Shown here: positions 1 through 7,720 of the stretch, one piece after another
Numbering within the stretch: position 1 is the stretch's first letter
Layout of the letters: each line of letters opens with the position of its first letter
NCBI RefSeq assembly: GCF_943192995.1
Contig: NZ_CALPCP010000024.1
Location: forward strand, 1-62,319
DNA length: 62,319 nt
From: Flintibacter muris
Lineage (GTDB): Bacteria > Bacillota > Clostridia > Oscillospirales > Oscillospiraceae
Direction of reading: 5' to 3'
Program-made: the position numbers and the translations under genes
Notes under the pieces: generated by a model
The model's database searches: none
What the model was told of the DNA's origin: nothing
Seen by the model: the letters and a program-made list of their open reading frames with translations, nothing else

Positions 1-147
1 GCCTGGTCCCAGGTCAAGGGCCTGGCCGTGGTATGGTACATGGTGGTGGCCGCCGTTGTGGTGGGCTTTATGGTGGCTTATGCGGCAATGTTTGGCTTTG
101 ACAAGCTACGGGAGGTCATCTTGCAGCTTGAAAAGAAAAAGGAGTAA
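1..147 (+). CDS. C-terminal part of a membrane protein (gene starts outside the window)
   Basis: An open frame runs from the first base to a TAA at 145-147 and encodes 48 residues. It has one long hydrophobic stretch (VVWYMVVAAVVVGFMV) followed by a charged, Lys-rich C-terminus ending in EKKKE, so it looks like the last transmembrane helix and cytoplasmic tail of a membrane protein. The beginning is missing and I do not recognise the family. Regulators and transposases downstream suggest it belongs to a mobile or accessory region, but that is inference. Confidence 0.55.
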   Translation, partial: AWSQVKGLAVVWYMVVAAVVVGFMVAYAAMFGFDKLREVILQLEKKKE

Positions 148-231
148 AGCCCCCCACAAGGGCCGTCAAGGTCGGGAGGGGTAAAGATACCCCCGCCGCC
201 CTGGGTTGGGCTGTTTTTTCCGATGGAAAAA

Positions 232-265
232 AGCCGGAGGGGCCTGCTGGCCTCTCCGGCTTTTT
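232..265. terminator. Bidirectional intrinsic terminator
   Basis: Arms AGCCGGAGGGGCC and GGCCTCTCCGGCT pair at 12 of 13 positions around a TGCT loop. An A-run lies on the left and a T-run on the right, so the hairpin can end transcripts from both sides. It separates the partial gene at the left edge from the convergent leftward gene at 270-989. Confidence 0.75.
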
Positions 266-269
266 GCGT

Positions 270-989
270 CTACGGCATGAGGACCTTTGTGTCCCTCACC
301 ACTTTGTCATAGGTGTCCGCCACGTCTAAAAAATCAGTCTTGTGGGCCTCCAGCTTTGCCAGAAATGCCTCCATCCTTTTACGCTGTCCAGACGGCGTTT
401 TTAACAGCATGGCCTCCGTTGTTTCTTTTATGTAGCTGTTTTCAAGGAAAGCAATTTTTAGGTCTTTCACGCTGGAGAGCACCTGGTCACACGTTTTGCT
501 TGTCCCCGGCAAAATCCCTTTGCACCCCGCTTTTTCGGCTTGCAGGAGGGTCAACGCTGTCCGCTGTGCCAATGCCAACCGGCTGGTGAATGTGTCAATG
601 TTGGCCGTCTGCTGGGCCAGCTTGAAACTTTCGGAGAGGATGCGCACGTCATTCTCTATCTGCTCTTTTGTGTAGTACATCCGCATATCCCGCAATGTTT
701 CCTCCGGCGCATCCGGCGTGTATTGACTGGCCTCCCGGCGCACGGCCCCCGCTGTTGGGCTTTGCGGCTCCGGCTTTACTTTCTTTTTCCTCAGCAGGAA
801 ATAGGTAGGAACAGCGAACAACACCGCCCCCAGCACCATCTCCGCCTTGTGCGTATCTACCGCCAGCCATATAAAAACAGCCACATAAATGACGCAAACA
901 ACGCCAAAGAACGCCTTTAGAAACCGCCCCAGCTTTTTCACCTTTTCGCCCTCTCTTTCTTGTTCTTTCTTGACCTTTACAAACCCCAT
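270..989 (-). CDS. Two-helix membrane protein with a long cytoplasmic coiled-coil-like domain, unknown function
   Basis: This is a 239-residue protein if it starts at the ATG at 987-989, which has a GGAGG site seven bases upstream. The open frame extends further upstream, but that extension lacks a ribosome site and overlaps the divergent regulator. A basic N-terminus (about residues 1-25) is followed by two adjacent hydrophobic segments (about 27-46 and 51-66). The remaining 165 residues are rich in Ala, Leu, Lys and Glu and look helical. The layout resembles XpaC/TelA-neighbourhood membrane proteins, but I see no signature strong enough to name it. It is transcribed divergently from the XRE gene at 1088. 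Confidence 0.6.
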   Translation of the reverse strand: MGFVKVKKEQEREGEKVKKLGRFLKAFFGVVCVIYVAVFIWLAVDTHKAEMVLGAVLFAVPTYFLLRKKKVKPEPQSPTAGAVRREASQYTPDAPEETLRDMRMYYTKEQIENDVRILSESFKLAQQTANIDTFTSRLALAQRTALTLLQAEKAGCKGILPGTSKTCDQVLSSVKDLKIAFLENSYIKETTEAMLLKTPSGQRKRMEAFLAKLEAHKTDFLDVADTYDKVVRDTKVLMP

Positions 990-1054
990 TATATCTGGCC
1001 TCCGCCGTGCTGTCAAGCAACAGAGCCTATTTGATAATGACTTGACGGCCATGC

Positions 1055-1070
1055 AAAGTATAATTACTTT
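1055..1070 (+). promoter_or_regulatory. -10 element inside an inverted repeat, candidate operator
   Basis: AAAGTA-TAAT-TACTTT is a perfect 6+6 bp inverted repeat containing a consensus TATAAT (1059-1064), 17 bp upstream of the start of the XRE gene. No good -35 is visible at 17 bp spacing. The symmetry fits an operator bound by the regulator itself (inference). Confidence 0.45.
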
Positions 1071-1087
1071 GAAAGGAGGCGCTGCGG

Positions 1088-1372
1088 ATGATTGCGGAGA
1101 AAATAAAGGCGTTAAGAGAGGCACGGGGCTGGACACAAGCGGAGCTTGCCCGCCGTATGGGTATCACCCGCAACGGCGTGAACTCCTGGGAGCAAGGGCT
1201 TTCCATCCCGTCCCCGGCCAGCATCGTGGAGCTGGCAAAGACCTTTTCCGTGTCCACGGACTACCTCCTGGGCCTGGAGCCTCTGGCCAGCATCAACGTG
1301 TCCGGCCTGGATGAGCGGGACGTGGCAACGCTGGCCATGCTTGCGGACCGGCTGAGGGCCACAAAGGATTAA
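1088..1372 (+). CDS. XRE-family helix-turn-helix regulator
   Basis: This 94-residue protein is almost entirely a Cro/C1-type HTH domain (about residues 1-60: KIKALREARGWTQAELARRM...NSWEQG...S), the classic XRE pattern with a glutamine-led recognition region. A short C-terminal tail of about 30 residues follows. A strong AAAGGAGG site precedes the ATG. It is divergent from the membrane protein at 270-989 and shares its upstream region, with an inverted repeat over the -10 element. Phage- or ICE-type repressors have this size and arrangement. The target is probably its own divergent promoter region (inference). Confidence 0.85.
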   Translation: MIAEKIKALREARGWTQAELARRMGITRNGVNSWEQGLSIPSPASIVELAKTFSVSTDYLLGLEPLASINVSGLDERDVATLAMLADRLRATKD

Positions 1373-1417
1373 AAAATTGCCCGGCAAAATTTCCTTTTGC
1401 ACGGGCTTTTTTCTATC

Positions 1418-1446
1418 TTGACATTATACAACTTTTGTTGTATAAT
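1418..1446 (+). promoter_or_regulatory. Consensus sigma-A promoter with a perfect inverted repeat filling the spacer
   Basis: TTGACA (1418-1423), a 17 bp spacer and TATAAT (1441-1446) match the consensus exactly. The palindrome TTATACAAC-TTTT-GTTGTATAA (1424-1445, 9 bp perfect arms) covers the whole spacer and most of the -10. A repressor bound there would block polymerase completely. The XRE protein encoded at 1473 is the obvious candidate ligand. Confidence 0.85.
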
Positions 1447-1472
1447 AGAGAAAACGGAGGAGGTGCAGCCCT

Positions 1473-1718
1473 ATGGGCCAAACAAGAAACAAACTGCAAA
1501 GCGCACGACTGGCACACGATTTTTCACAATCTGAACTGGCCACCGCCGCCGGTATCAATGGCCGGGTGCTCCAGACCTATGAGCAGGGAGGCCGTGACCT
1601 GTGCGGTGCAAAGCTGGCCACGCTCCTCAAAATCTGCCTTGCCCTCAACTGCAAGCTGGAGGACATCTTGCCAGATGGAGAGACGGCGGAGCTGCTGGAG
1701 CGATACATGGCCAGATAA
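1473..1718 (+). CDS. Second small XRE-family helix-turn-helix regulator
   Basis: This 81-residue single-domain Cro/C1-type protein carries the HTH pattern at about residues 9-62 (KLQSARLAHDFSQSELATAAGINGRVLQTYEQGGRD) and a short tail ending in LERYMAR. The start has a GGAGGAGG site eight bases upstream. The gene has its own perfect promoter/operator (1418-1446) and its own terminator (1731-1756), so it forms a monocistronic unit before the transposase. Similar mini-XRE proteins occur in clostridial integrative elements. Confidence 0.85.
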   Translation: MGQTRNKLQSARLAHDFSQSELATAAGINGRVLQTYEQGGRDLCGAKLATLLKICLALNCKLEDILPDGETAELLERYMAR

Positions 1719-1730
1719 CAACACACGGGC

Positions 1731-1756
1731 AAGCGGGGTGGCAACACCCCGCTTTT
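1731..1756 (+). terminator. Intrinsic terminator after the XRE gene
   Basis: Perfect 10 bp arms AAGCGGGGTG and CACCCCGCTT flank a GCAA loop and are followed by TTTT. It lies 13 bases after the stop of the XRE gene and 22 bases before the transposase start, so it should limit read-through into the transposase. Confidence 0.8.
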
Positions 1757-1777
1757 ACTATTTTCTGGAGGTGCAAT

Positions 1778-2818
1778 ATGAACCATAAAGGAGCCACCCA
1801 TTTCACGCTCAATGACCGGCAGACCCTGGAGCGGATGCTGAGAAAAGGCTTTTCAAAGCCTGCTATTGCGGAGGCCCTGGGCAAGTGTGAACGGTCTATC
1901 TACTATGAAATAGGCCGGGGCCTGTGCGTCCAGCGCACCACGGACCTCATTGACGTTGAGGTCTATTGTGCGGACGTGGCACACCGCAAATACAAGGCTT
2001 TCCTCAAGGAAAAGGGCAAGGAGCTCAAAATCGGCCATGACCACGCCCTGGTCAAGCGGCTGGAGGAGCTCATCATGGTCCAAGGCTTTGCCCCTGGTGC
2101 CGCCCTTGCGGAAATCCGAAACAACGGGGAGAAATTTGACACGGAAATCTGTGAGAATACGGTCTATAATTACATCTACCGTGGGGACGTGTTCCTTTTC
2201 CTGACCCCGGAGCACCTGCATGACAAGGGCCGCCGCCACTACGCCGCCAAGAGTAAAAAGGAGGCCGCCAGGGCTCCCCGTGGCCAGAGCATCGAAAAGC
2301 GCCCGGAGGAGGTCAAGAGCCGGGGCAGCTTTGGCCACTGGGAGATGGACAGCGTCATGGGGTGCAAGGGCTCCAAGCAAGCCCTCCTGGTGCTTACAGA
2401 GCGGCGGACCCGCATGGGGATTGTCTTGCTGGTGGAGGACCACACGGCGGCCAGCGTGGTCAAGGCCATCAACGGCCTGGAGCGGCGCTTTGGCAAGCTG
2501 TTCTATAAACTTTTCAAGAGCATCACCGTTGACAATGGCTGTGAGTTTCAAGACTTCGAGGGCATAGAGATGTCCCACCGGCGCAAGGGCAAGCGGACCA
2601 TCGTGTTTTTCTGCCACCCATACAGCGCTTTTGAAAGGGGCTCCAATGAGAACATGAACCGGCTGATTAGACGGTTTTTCCCCAAAGGCACCAACTTTGA
2701 TGAGGTCACAAAGGAGGAGGTGATGGCAGCGGAGCGGTGGGTCAACAACTACCCCCGCAAGATACTGGGCTGGAAGTCCGCCGCCATGCTCTTTGACCAG
2801 GAGCTCCAGGCGGCGTAA
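1778..2818 (+). CDS. IS30-family transposase
   Basis: This 346-residue protein starts at the ATG at 1778, which has TGGAGGTG just upstream; a longer open frame exists but lacks a ribosome site. An N-terminal HTH (about residues 5-45: FTLNDRQTLERMLRKGFSKPAIAEAL...SIYYEIGRG) matches the IS30 DNA-binding region. The DDE core is complete: HWEMDSVMG for the first Asp, VDNGCEF for the second and NENMNRLIRRFFPKG for the Glu. The C-terminus (NNYPRKILGWKSA) is the typical IS30 ending. I could not find convincing terminal inverted repeats near 1740-1777 or 2819-2880, so the ends of the element are unresolved. Confidence 0.9.
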   Translation: MNHKGATHFTLNDRQTLERMLRKGFSKPAIAEALGKCERSIYYEIGRGLCVQRTTDLIDVEVYCADVAHRKYKAFLKEKGKELKIGHDHALVKRLEELIMVQGFAPGAALAEIRNNGEKFDTEICENTVYNYIYRGDVFLFLTPEHLHDKGRRHYAAKSKKEAARAPRGQSIEKRPEEVKSRGSFGHWEMDSVMGCKGSKQALLVLTERRTRMGIVLLVEDHTAASVVKAINGLERRFGKLFYKLFKSITVDNGCEFQDFEGIEMSHRRKGKRTIVFFCHPYSAFERGSNENMNRLIRRFFPKGTNFDEVTKEEVMAAERWVNNYPRKILGWKSAAMLFDQELQAA

Positions 2819-2841
2819 CGCCCCGGTCCTATATAAGCGTA

Positions 2842-2872
2842 CCAGCCGAATGGGATTGACCCATCCGGCTGG
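2842..2872 (+). terminator. Hairpin after the IS30-type transposase
   Basis: Arms CCAGCCGAATGGG and CCCATCCGGCTGG pair with one mismatch around ATTGA, 23 bases after the transposase stop. The downstream T content is modest, so it may be an imperfect terminator or part of the element end. Confidence 0.45.
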
Positions 2873-2970
2873 CTTGTCATGTCATTTTGTTGTGAAAACG
2901 CATAAAATATGCCCGCCTCACTTATGCAAGGTGCTATTCTTTCTTGTCTTTTGCAAATTTCTCTTGACTT

Positions 2971-3150
2971 TTAGGTCGCTTGGCAAAAGGCATCTGGATT
3001 TTTTCTTGAATCGATTCCATCTAAGAAATACTGAGTACCTGCGGCCCAAGTATCCGCGCCAAAGGACGGCGCGCTTTCGGCTGATGCATTAACAGTCAAC
3101 CCCATACATAACGCAAGGACTAACACAAGGGAAAATAATTTCTTTTTCAT
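2971..3150 (-). CDS. Short secreted peptide, probably the truncated N-terminus of a larger exported protein
   Basis: The ATG at 3148-3150 opens a 59-residue frame. It begins with a textbook signal peptide: MKKK, then the hydrophobic stretch LFSLVLVLALCMGLTV, then an Ala-Ser-Ala cleavage site near residue 24. The mature part is only about 35 residues and stops at 2971. An AGGAAG site lies upstream. The rest of a normal secreted protein is missing, and the IS30-type gene begins its convergent 3' end only 150 bases away, so truncation by rearrangement is likely. A genuine small secreted peptide is the alternative. Confidence 0.5.
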   Translation of the reverse strand: MKKKLFSLVLVLALCMGLTVNASAESAPSFGADTWAAGTQYFLDGIDSRKNPDAFCQAT

Positions 3151-3317
3151 TTACCTTCTTCCTCTCAAATTAAGTTTCCAACGAAGCCCCGAAGGGCGGG
3201 CAGGGGACATGCCCCCGCCCGGGGCTTTCGTCGGAAACACAAAGAGCGGGACCGAGTTTTTAACCTCAGCCCCGCCCTGATAAATCACGCAACGCACACT
3301 ATCTCCCAAATCCAGCC

Positions 3318-3346
3318 TTGAAAATCCGCGCCGGTTTGGATATAAT
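3318..3346 (+). promoter_or_regulatory. Sigma-A promoter facing the candidate ncRNA
   Basis: TTGAAA (3318-3323), a 17 bp spacer and a perfect TATAAT (3341-3346). Nothing downstream on this strand looks like a normal gene before the terminator at 3496-3531. Confidence 0.7.
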
Positions 3347-3352
3347 AGTCCC

Positions 3353-3531
3353 GTGGTGTAGTTCAAGACTACTGTGCTGAGTGCCATCATCACTCGTACA
3401 GGGCTACGGGGTGGTGGTACACCCCGTAGCCTGCCGCTTTTGTGTCTCCAAGGTTATTTTAACCTATCACGGGAGAAATTGCAAGGGCGTTTTCGGGGAA
3501 AGTCTGCAAAAACAGACTTTCCCGCTTTTTT
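3353..3531 (+). ncRNA. Candidate structured RNA of about 180 nt
   Basis: The expected start point, about seven bases after the TATAAT, to the end of the T-run defines a transcript of about 180 nt. It carries one perfect 12 bp hairpin (about 3403-3432) and ends in the strong terminator. A frame from a GTG at 3374 does exist and runs through the terminator to 3616. It has no ribosome site and its composition does not look coding. I know of no RNA family that matches. A leader or attenuator for a gene displaced by the transposase insertion is an equally good reading. Confidence 0.35.
3496..3531 (+). terminator. Strong intrinsic terminator
   Basis: GGGAAAGTCTG (3496-3506), loop CAAAAA, CAGACTTTCCC (3513-3523), then GC and a six-T run. 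The 11 bp stem is perfect. Confidence 0.85.
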
Positions 3532-3989
3532 ATTGACATCACTCAGACTTGTTGTGATTCCCGCTATTTTTACCTTTCGGGTGGGGTTTGCCCATTTTTT
3601 GAGGGCGTACCCATGAGAAGTTGAGATTTTAGATTCTCCTTAATTTAACGGGTGATTTCTTACAAATATTGGGAAAAATCGCCCCGCTGGACAAAGTATC
3701 CCATACCCATTTTTGATACATTGACTGGACAAGTTGAAGGTTTAGAAAATCTGATTTTATGACTTAAAGCGATAAAATGCCCCATTTTCTATCAGATTTT
3801 CAAGGCTTGTTGAAATTTTACGATAACATCCGCTATTCGGCGCTAATTTTGCCGCCGTTAAGTTATCGCGGCGCATTTTTTTGAAAAATCCCGTGATTTC
3901 AGCCCCAAAACCGGGCTTTTTCAAAAACCACGGGAATGGGGGCAGGGAGAAGCAACCCCCCGCCCCCCGTTTTTTCGGGCTGTGATTTC

Positions 3990-5351
3990 TCAGGCCGCAA
4001 TACGGTACGTGAACCAGCCAAAACCCTTGGCGCGAAGGTTGCGCCCGTCCTGCCGTCCCGGCCGAATTGGGACGGTGTGGCGGCTGATTTTCTGCATGAC
4101 TTCTTTCCCGGTCATGTCTGGGTCATTGAGAAATTCTTTGCAGAGGGTGACCGCCATTTTGAAATTTACGGCGTAGGCATACAGCCCGTCGGTCGGTTGC
4201 TGAACGACGACTTCCTGCACGATTCGGCTGGTGAAGTTGAAGGCGGTCAGCGCCGCATAGATTTCCTGTTCCACAAAGTCATCCCGTTTCCCGTGGAGGT
4301 TTATTAGCCCCGCGCTGTACTTCAAGTCCCGGAAACTGGTCTCGATTCCCCAACGGCGATGGTAAATCTCTTTCAGGTCGTCGATGGTGAATGTCCGGGG
4401 AAGTGAGGTCGCCAGCGTTTCAAAGTTTCCATTGTCCAGTTGAAACCGGACAACGCGGAGCCGCATGGTGTAGGGGCTGGGAAAGTCCCACCGGGCGCGC
4501 CGGGTGGTGGAGCCGGTTTTGCTCTTTTTCGGCTGGGGGAGGTAGATGTGGTGATTGTCTTTGTCCTCTTTGGTCTGGGTGGTGGATATTGTAAATGCAA
4601 TATCGCAGTCCAGTTCCAACATAGGCAGGCGGGCGATTTCCCGCATAGCGGAGTGATTGTGCTTCACCCGAAGGACGAAATAGACATTTGAGGTGTTCAT
4701 CAGGTGGGCCATAACGTTGTAGCTCTCATAGCCCCGGTCGAGGACAATAATGGTCTTGCGGTTAAAGTCGTTGCGCTTGAGCATTTCCACCAGTGTGCCC
4801 GGTTCGTCCTTCCTGGGTGCGGGCTGTATAACTGCGTCAAAGTAGGTGCGGTCGTAGATGTCAAACAGGGGGCTTAAATGTAATTGATTGTACCCCCTCG
4901 GCGCGCTGTTATTGCAAACGAAGCTGGGCGCGCCAGGGTCGCGGGCCGTATTGACCGCGGTGCCGTCACAGGCCAGAACACGGTAGCCTTTGTAGCCGCG
5001 ATCGGGCTGACCGTATGCACTGGAGGATGTAAAGTCCAAAAATACCTTGCGGAATACAGCGGGCGGGATTTGACGGCGGCGCTGGGATACGGCGGCAGGG
5101 GTAGCGTCAATCCCGGCGCGGTGCAGCTCCTTTGCCAGTGGCCCGCCCTCGGCGGCGATCAGGAACTTGATGAGTTTCTCAGGCGGCAGCTTCTGGCTGC
5201 GGGCAATGTGGGCTATGTCCACATTGCAGGCCATAGCGCGCTCTAAATTACGCTTGTACAGGTCGGCGAGGGACAGCGGATTGTCCGCAACCATTCCCTC
5301 AGATGTCGCTGCTTGACTGTCTGAAATGTGACGATTTTCAAACATTTCCAT
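3990..5351 (-). CDS. IS4-family DDE transposase
   Basis: This is a 453-residue protein from the ATG at 5349-5351, chosen because AGAGGAAAG precedes it; the frame is open 33 codons further upstream. It has the IS4 triad: ACDGTA for the first Asp (about residue 130), VLDRGY for the second, and the IS4 Y-R-E-K signature YHRRWGIETSFRDLKYSAGL carrying the Glu (about residue 355). Length and motif order fit intact IS4-type enzymes, so it may be active. I did not find clear terminal repeats within 350 bases on either side. A TTGACA/TAAAAT promoter lies upstream. Confidence 0.9.
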   Translation of the reverse strand: MEMFENRHISDSQAATSEGMVADNPLSLADLYKRNLERAMACNVDIAHIARSQKLPPEKLIKFLIAAEGGPLAKELHRAGIDATPAAVSQRRRQIPPAVFRKVFLDFTSSSAYGQPDRGYKGYRVLACDGTAVNTARDPGAPSFVCNNSAPRGYNQLHLSPLFDIYDRTYFDAVIQPAPRKDEPGTLVEMLKRNDFNRKTIIVLDRGYESYNVMAHLMNTSNVYFVLRVKHNHSAMREIARLPMLELDCDIAFTISTTQTKEDKDNHHIYLPQPKKSKTGSTTRRARWDFPSPYTMRLRVVRFQLDNGNFETLATSLPRTFTIDDLKEIYHRRWGIETSFRDLKYSAGLINLHGKRDDFVEQEIYAALTAFNFTSRIVQEVVVQQPTDGLYAYAVNFKMAVTLCKEFLNDPDMTGKEVMQKISRHTVPIRPGRQDGRNLRAKGFGWFTYRIAA

Positions 5352-5538
5352 TGTTCTTTCCTCTTTTCGATAGTTTTTGAAACTATCGCCAGAAAAGTAA
5401 GAAAGACGCGCCCTCTCATCTGTGAGGACGTCGCCTTTCCTATTCGTCACTTATTTGTTAATTAAAAAATGGTTTTCTTCTTGTCCCTGGCGTGTGCATA
5501 CAGCACTACGAATTTGTCTGGGCGATAATTACATTTTC

Positions 5539-5568
5539 ATTTTAATAATGTGATACCGAGGCTGTCAA
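5539..5568 (-). promoter_or_regulatory. Probable promoter of the IS4-type transposase
   Basis: Read on the minus strand: TTGACA, an 18 bp spacer and TAAAAT. This gives a leader of about 180 nt before the transposase start. Confidence 0.5.
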
Positions 5569-5642
5569 GTGGGTTACAGCATAATTCTCAATTTGTTTAC
5601 AATCAACTAAACGGCGAAACCAAATTTGACGGATTGCGTTAA

Positions 5643-5667
5643 GGGCCAGATACACCGTATCTGGCCC
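5643..5667 (-). terminator. Hairpin at the 3' end of the kinase gene
   Basis: Perfect 11 bp arms GGGCCAGATAC and GTATCTGGCCC flank ACC, 15 bases after the stop codon of the kinase gene. There is no real T-run, so it may stabilise the 3' end rather than terminate strongly. Confidence 0.5.
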
Positions 5668-5681
5668 CTAAATCGCTTAAT

Positions 5682-7703
5682 TTAATGACATTGGAGTTGC
5701 AGCTCTGTCATTTCTGTCAGCCCGGACAGCGGCGTCAGGTCCACGCCCTTTCCCAGGGGCAAGTTGATCATGGTCAGCTTGGTCATATCGGCCAACGCGC
5801 CGATATCCGTCAGGGTGTAATGGTCGTTGCTGCCGTTTATTGGAAGATAGAGCTGCTGCAGGTTTGTCATGCCCGCCAGCGGGGCCAGACTCTCCACATT
5901 GGCGGGAATCTGGAGTATTCTCAGGTCCAGACCCGTCAGCGGGGTAATGTCTGTGACCTTGGCTGTGCTTCGGCCGTTGGTATAGATGTTCAACTCCGCC
6001 AAATCTGGCATGTTGGCCACAAACGAGAGGTCGATCTCATCCAGGTCCGAGCCGATTTGGATGCTGAGCGTTTGCAGCTGGGTCATTCCATGGAGGAAGC
6101 TCAGGTCGTTGATGGAATTATTGCCGCCATTTGTGTATACCTCGATTACATTGGTCAGGCCGGACAGGCAGCTCAGATCGGCGTCCGGCGGAACATTGTA
6201 TAACTCCAGGGCGACCAGGTTGGTCATATTCGCCATGAAAGAGTAGTCCTCAATAGCGGTCTGATAGTAGCTGATCTCCTCCAGATTTGTCAGTCCCGCC
6301 AGTGGGGAAAAATCGGCCAGATTGGGGTTTTGCCGCACGTCGATGTAGCGCAGTTCCGTCAAACCTGCCGCCGGCGTCAGGTCGGTGATGTCATTGCCCG
6401 GCATACGCAGCTGGGTCAGGTTGATCATATACTTCAAATCAACGATATCCTCGTCGGTCAACCCCATATTTTCCAGCCGCAGATCCCGCAAATCGGTGCT
6501 GTACTGCTCGCCGCGGATGGTGATATAGGGCACCTCCGCCCTTTTCAATGGCGCGCTGTTCTGGCTTTCGCTGCTGGCCGCCGGGGCGGTTCCTCCTCCC
6601 CGTGTGCCTGCAAAGACGCCCAGGCCGATGGCCATCACCAGCACGGCGGCGACCCCTGCAATCAGCGCGGTCTTGGGCTTTTTCTGCTGGACAGGCTGCA
6701 CAGACGCACCCGCCGCTGGCACGTCCACCACCAGCTGGTTCTCGATGGCGTCCAAAAACTCGGCGGCGGACTGGAACCGGTCCTCCGGCTGGACGGCCAG
6801 GCCCTTGAGAATGGCCTTGTCCAGCCACTCGGGGACCGCCACCCCCGCCTGGGAGACGGGCACCAGCTCGTCGTGGTCCAGCCGCTCCAGGGATTCCGGG
6901 GGCAGGTAGCCCGTCAGGGCGGCGTAGAAGCAGGCGGCGCAGGAGTACACGTCGGTGTAGGGCCCCTGACGGCCTCTTCTTATGTACTGCTCCTTGGGGG
7001 CGTAGCCCACCTTCAGGATCACGTCCAGGCTTTTGGACTTGTCCCCGATGGAGTACCGGGCGGAGCCGAAGTCCAGCAGCTTCACGTTGCCGTCCTTGGA
7101 GATGTAGATGTTGTCCGGGGTCACGTCCCGGTGGATGAAGCCCTCGGCGTGGACCGCCGTCAGCGCCCGAAGGACGGGGATCATCACGTTCAGGGTCTCA
7201 TCCACGGACACCTTCCCGCCGTTGTTGGCGATGTAGGACTTGAAGCTGACCCCCTCGATGTAGTCCATGACGAAGTAGGAGGTGTCGTTCTGGTCAAAGT
7301 AGCTGGACACGCCGGCGATGTTGGGGTGGCCGATAAACTTGGCCAGGGTCCGGGCCTCCTCCTGGAAGCGCTCCGCACCGTAGGTAAAGTCCTCCGCCCG
7401 GGTGTCCATCATGACGGACACGGTGGTCCCCTCCACACGGGTGGCCATGTCGCTGGGCATATACTCCTTCACCGCCACCTTGGCCTGGAGCTGGGTGTCG
7501 AAGGCTACGTAGGTGATGCCGAAGCCGCCCTGGCCCAGAACGCGGCCGACGACGTATCGGTCATTCAGCACCGTCCCCGCCCGCAGGGCCACCGGGAATT
7601 TCTGCTGGTTCTCCCCCAGGTCAAAGCCGCAGTGGGGACAGGGCTGGGTCGGGTCTGCTATCTGCCGGAAGCAGTTGTAGCAGAGGGTTTGTGTGGTTGT
7701 CAC
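5682..7703 (-). CDS. Receptor-like Ser/Thr protein kinase: zinc ribbon, kinase, one TM helix, leucine-rich repeats
   Basis: This is a 673-residue protein from the GTG at 7701-7703, chosen because AAGGAGGAG precedes it. The order is as follows. A zinc ribbon comes first (CYNC...CPHC, residues 8-25). A Hanks-type kinase follows (about 45-310) with glycine loop GQGGFGITY, AVKEYMP lysine, HRDVTPDNI catalytic loop, DFGSAR and an APKEQY activation region, so all catalytic residues are present. A single transmembrane helix (about 345-367) comes next, then about 250 residues of bacterial leucine-rich repeats (TELRYIDVRQNPNL, TNLQQLYLP and similar), predicted outside the cell. PrkC-type kinases sense with PASTA repeats; here an LRR ectodomain takes that place. 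A frameshifted HTH gene lies 17 bases upstream on the same strand. Confidence 0.9.
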   Translation of the reverse strand: MTTTQTLCYNCFRQIADPTQPCPHCGFDLGENQQKFPVALRAGTVLNDRYVVGRVLGQGGFGITYVAFDTQLQAKVAVKEYMPSDMATRVEGTTVSVMMDTRAEDFTYGAERFQEEARTLAKFIGHPNIAGVSSYFDQNDTSYFVMDYIEGVSFKSYIANNGGKVSVDETLNVMIPVLRALTAVHAEGFIHRDVTPDNIYISKDGNVKLLDFGSARYSIGDKSKSLDVILKVGYAPKEQYIRRGRQGPYTDVYSCAACFYAALTGYLPPESLERLDHDELVPVSQAGVAVPEWLDKAILKGLAVQPEDRFQSAAEFLDAIENQLVVDVPAAGASVQPVQQKKPKTALIAGVAAVLVMAIGLGVFAGTRGGGTAPAASSESQNSAPLKRAEVPYITIRGEQYSTDLRDLRLENMGLTDEDIVDLKYMINLTQLRMPGNDITDLTPAAGLTELRYIDVRQNPNLADFSPLAGLTNLEEISYYQTAIEDYSFMANMTNLVALELYNVPPDADLSCLSGLTNVIEVYTNGGNNSINDLSFLHGMTQLQTLSIQIGSDLDEIDLSFVANMPDLAELNIYTNGRSTAKVTDITPLTGLDLRILQIPANVESLAPLAGMTNLQQLYLPINGSNDHYTLTDIGALADMTKLTMINLPLGKGVDLTPLSGLTEMTELQLQCH

Positions 7704-7720
7704 AGCATGCTCCTCCTTTC

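Larger units (their letters stand above)
3151..3989. other. 839-base AT-rich intergenic stretch with a promoter, large hairpins and a terminator
   Basis: No convincing protein gene is visible. Contents in order: a large GC hairpin (3184-3229, arms AAGCCCCG/CGGGGCTT with further pairing inside) upstream of the secreted-peptide gene; a consensus promoter facing right (3318-3346); a 12 bp perfect hairpin built from GGCTACGGGGTG and CACCCCGTAGCC (about 3403-3432); a strong terminator (3496-3531); then AT-rich sequence. A CGATAAC/GTTATCG inverted pair lies near 3831-3869 and a CCCGTG/CACGGG pair near 3890-3935, just past the IS4-type gene. Confidence 0.6.
5352..5681. other. 330-base spacer between the transposase and the kinase gene
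   Basis: AT-rich sequence holding the transposase promoter (5539-5568, minus strand) and a hairpin at the 3' end of the kinase gene. No other gene is visible. Confidence 0.6.

Noticed and set aside
3374..3616. 80-codon plus-strand ORF across the candidate ncRNA
   Set aside because: GTG start without a ribosome site, and it runs through a strong terminator.
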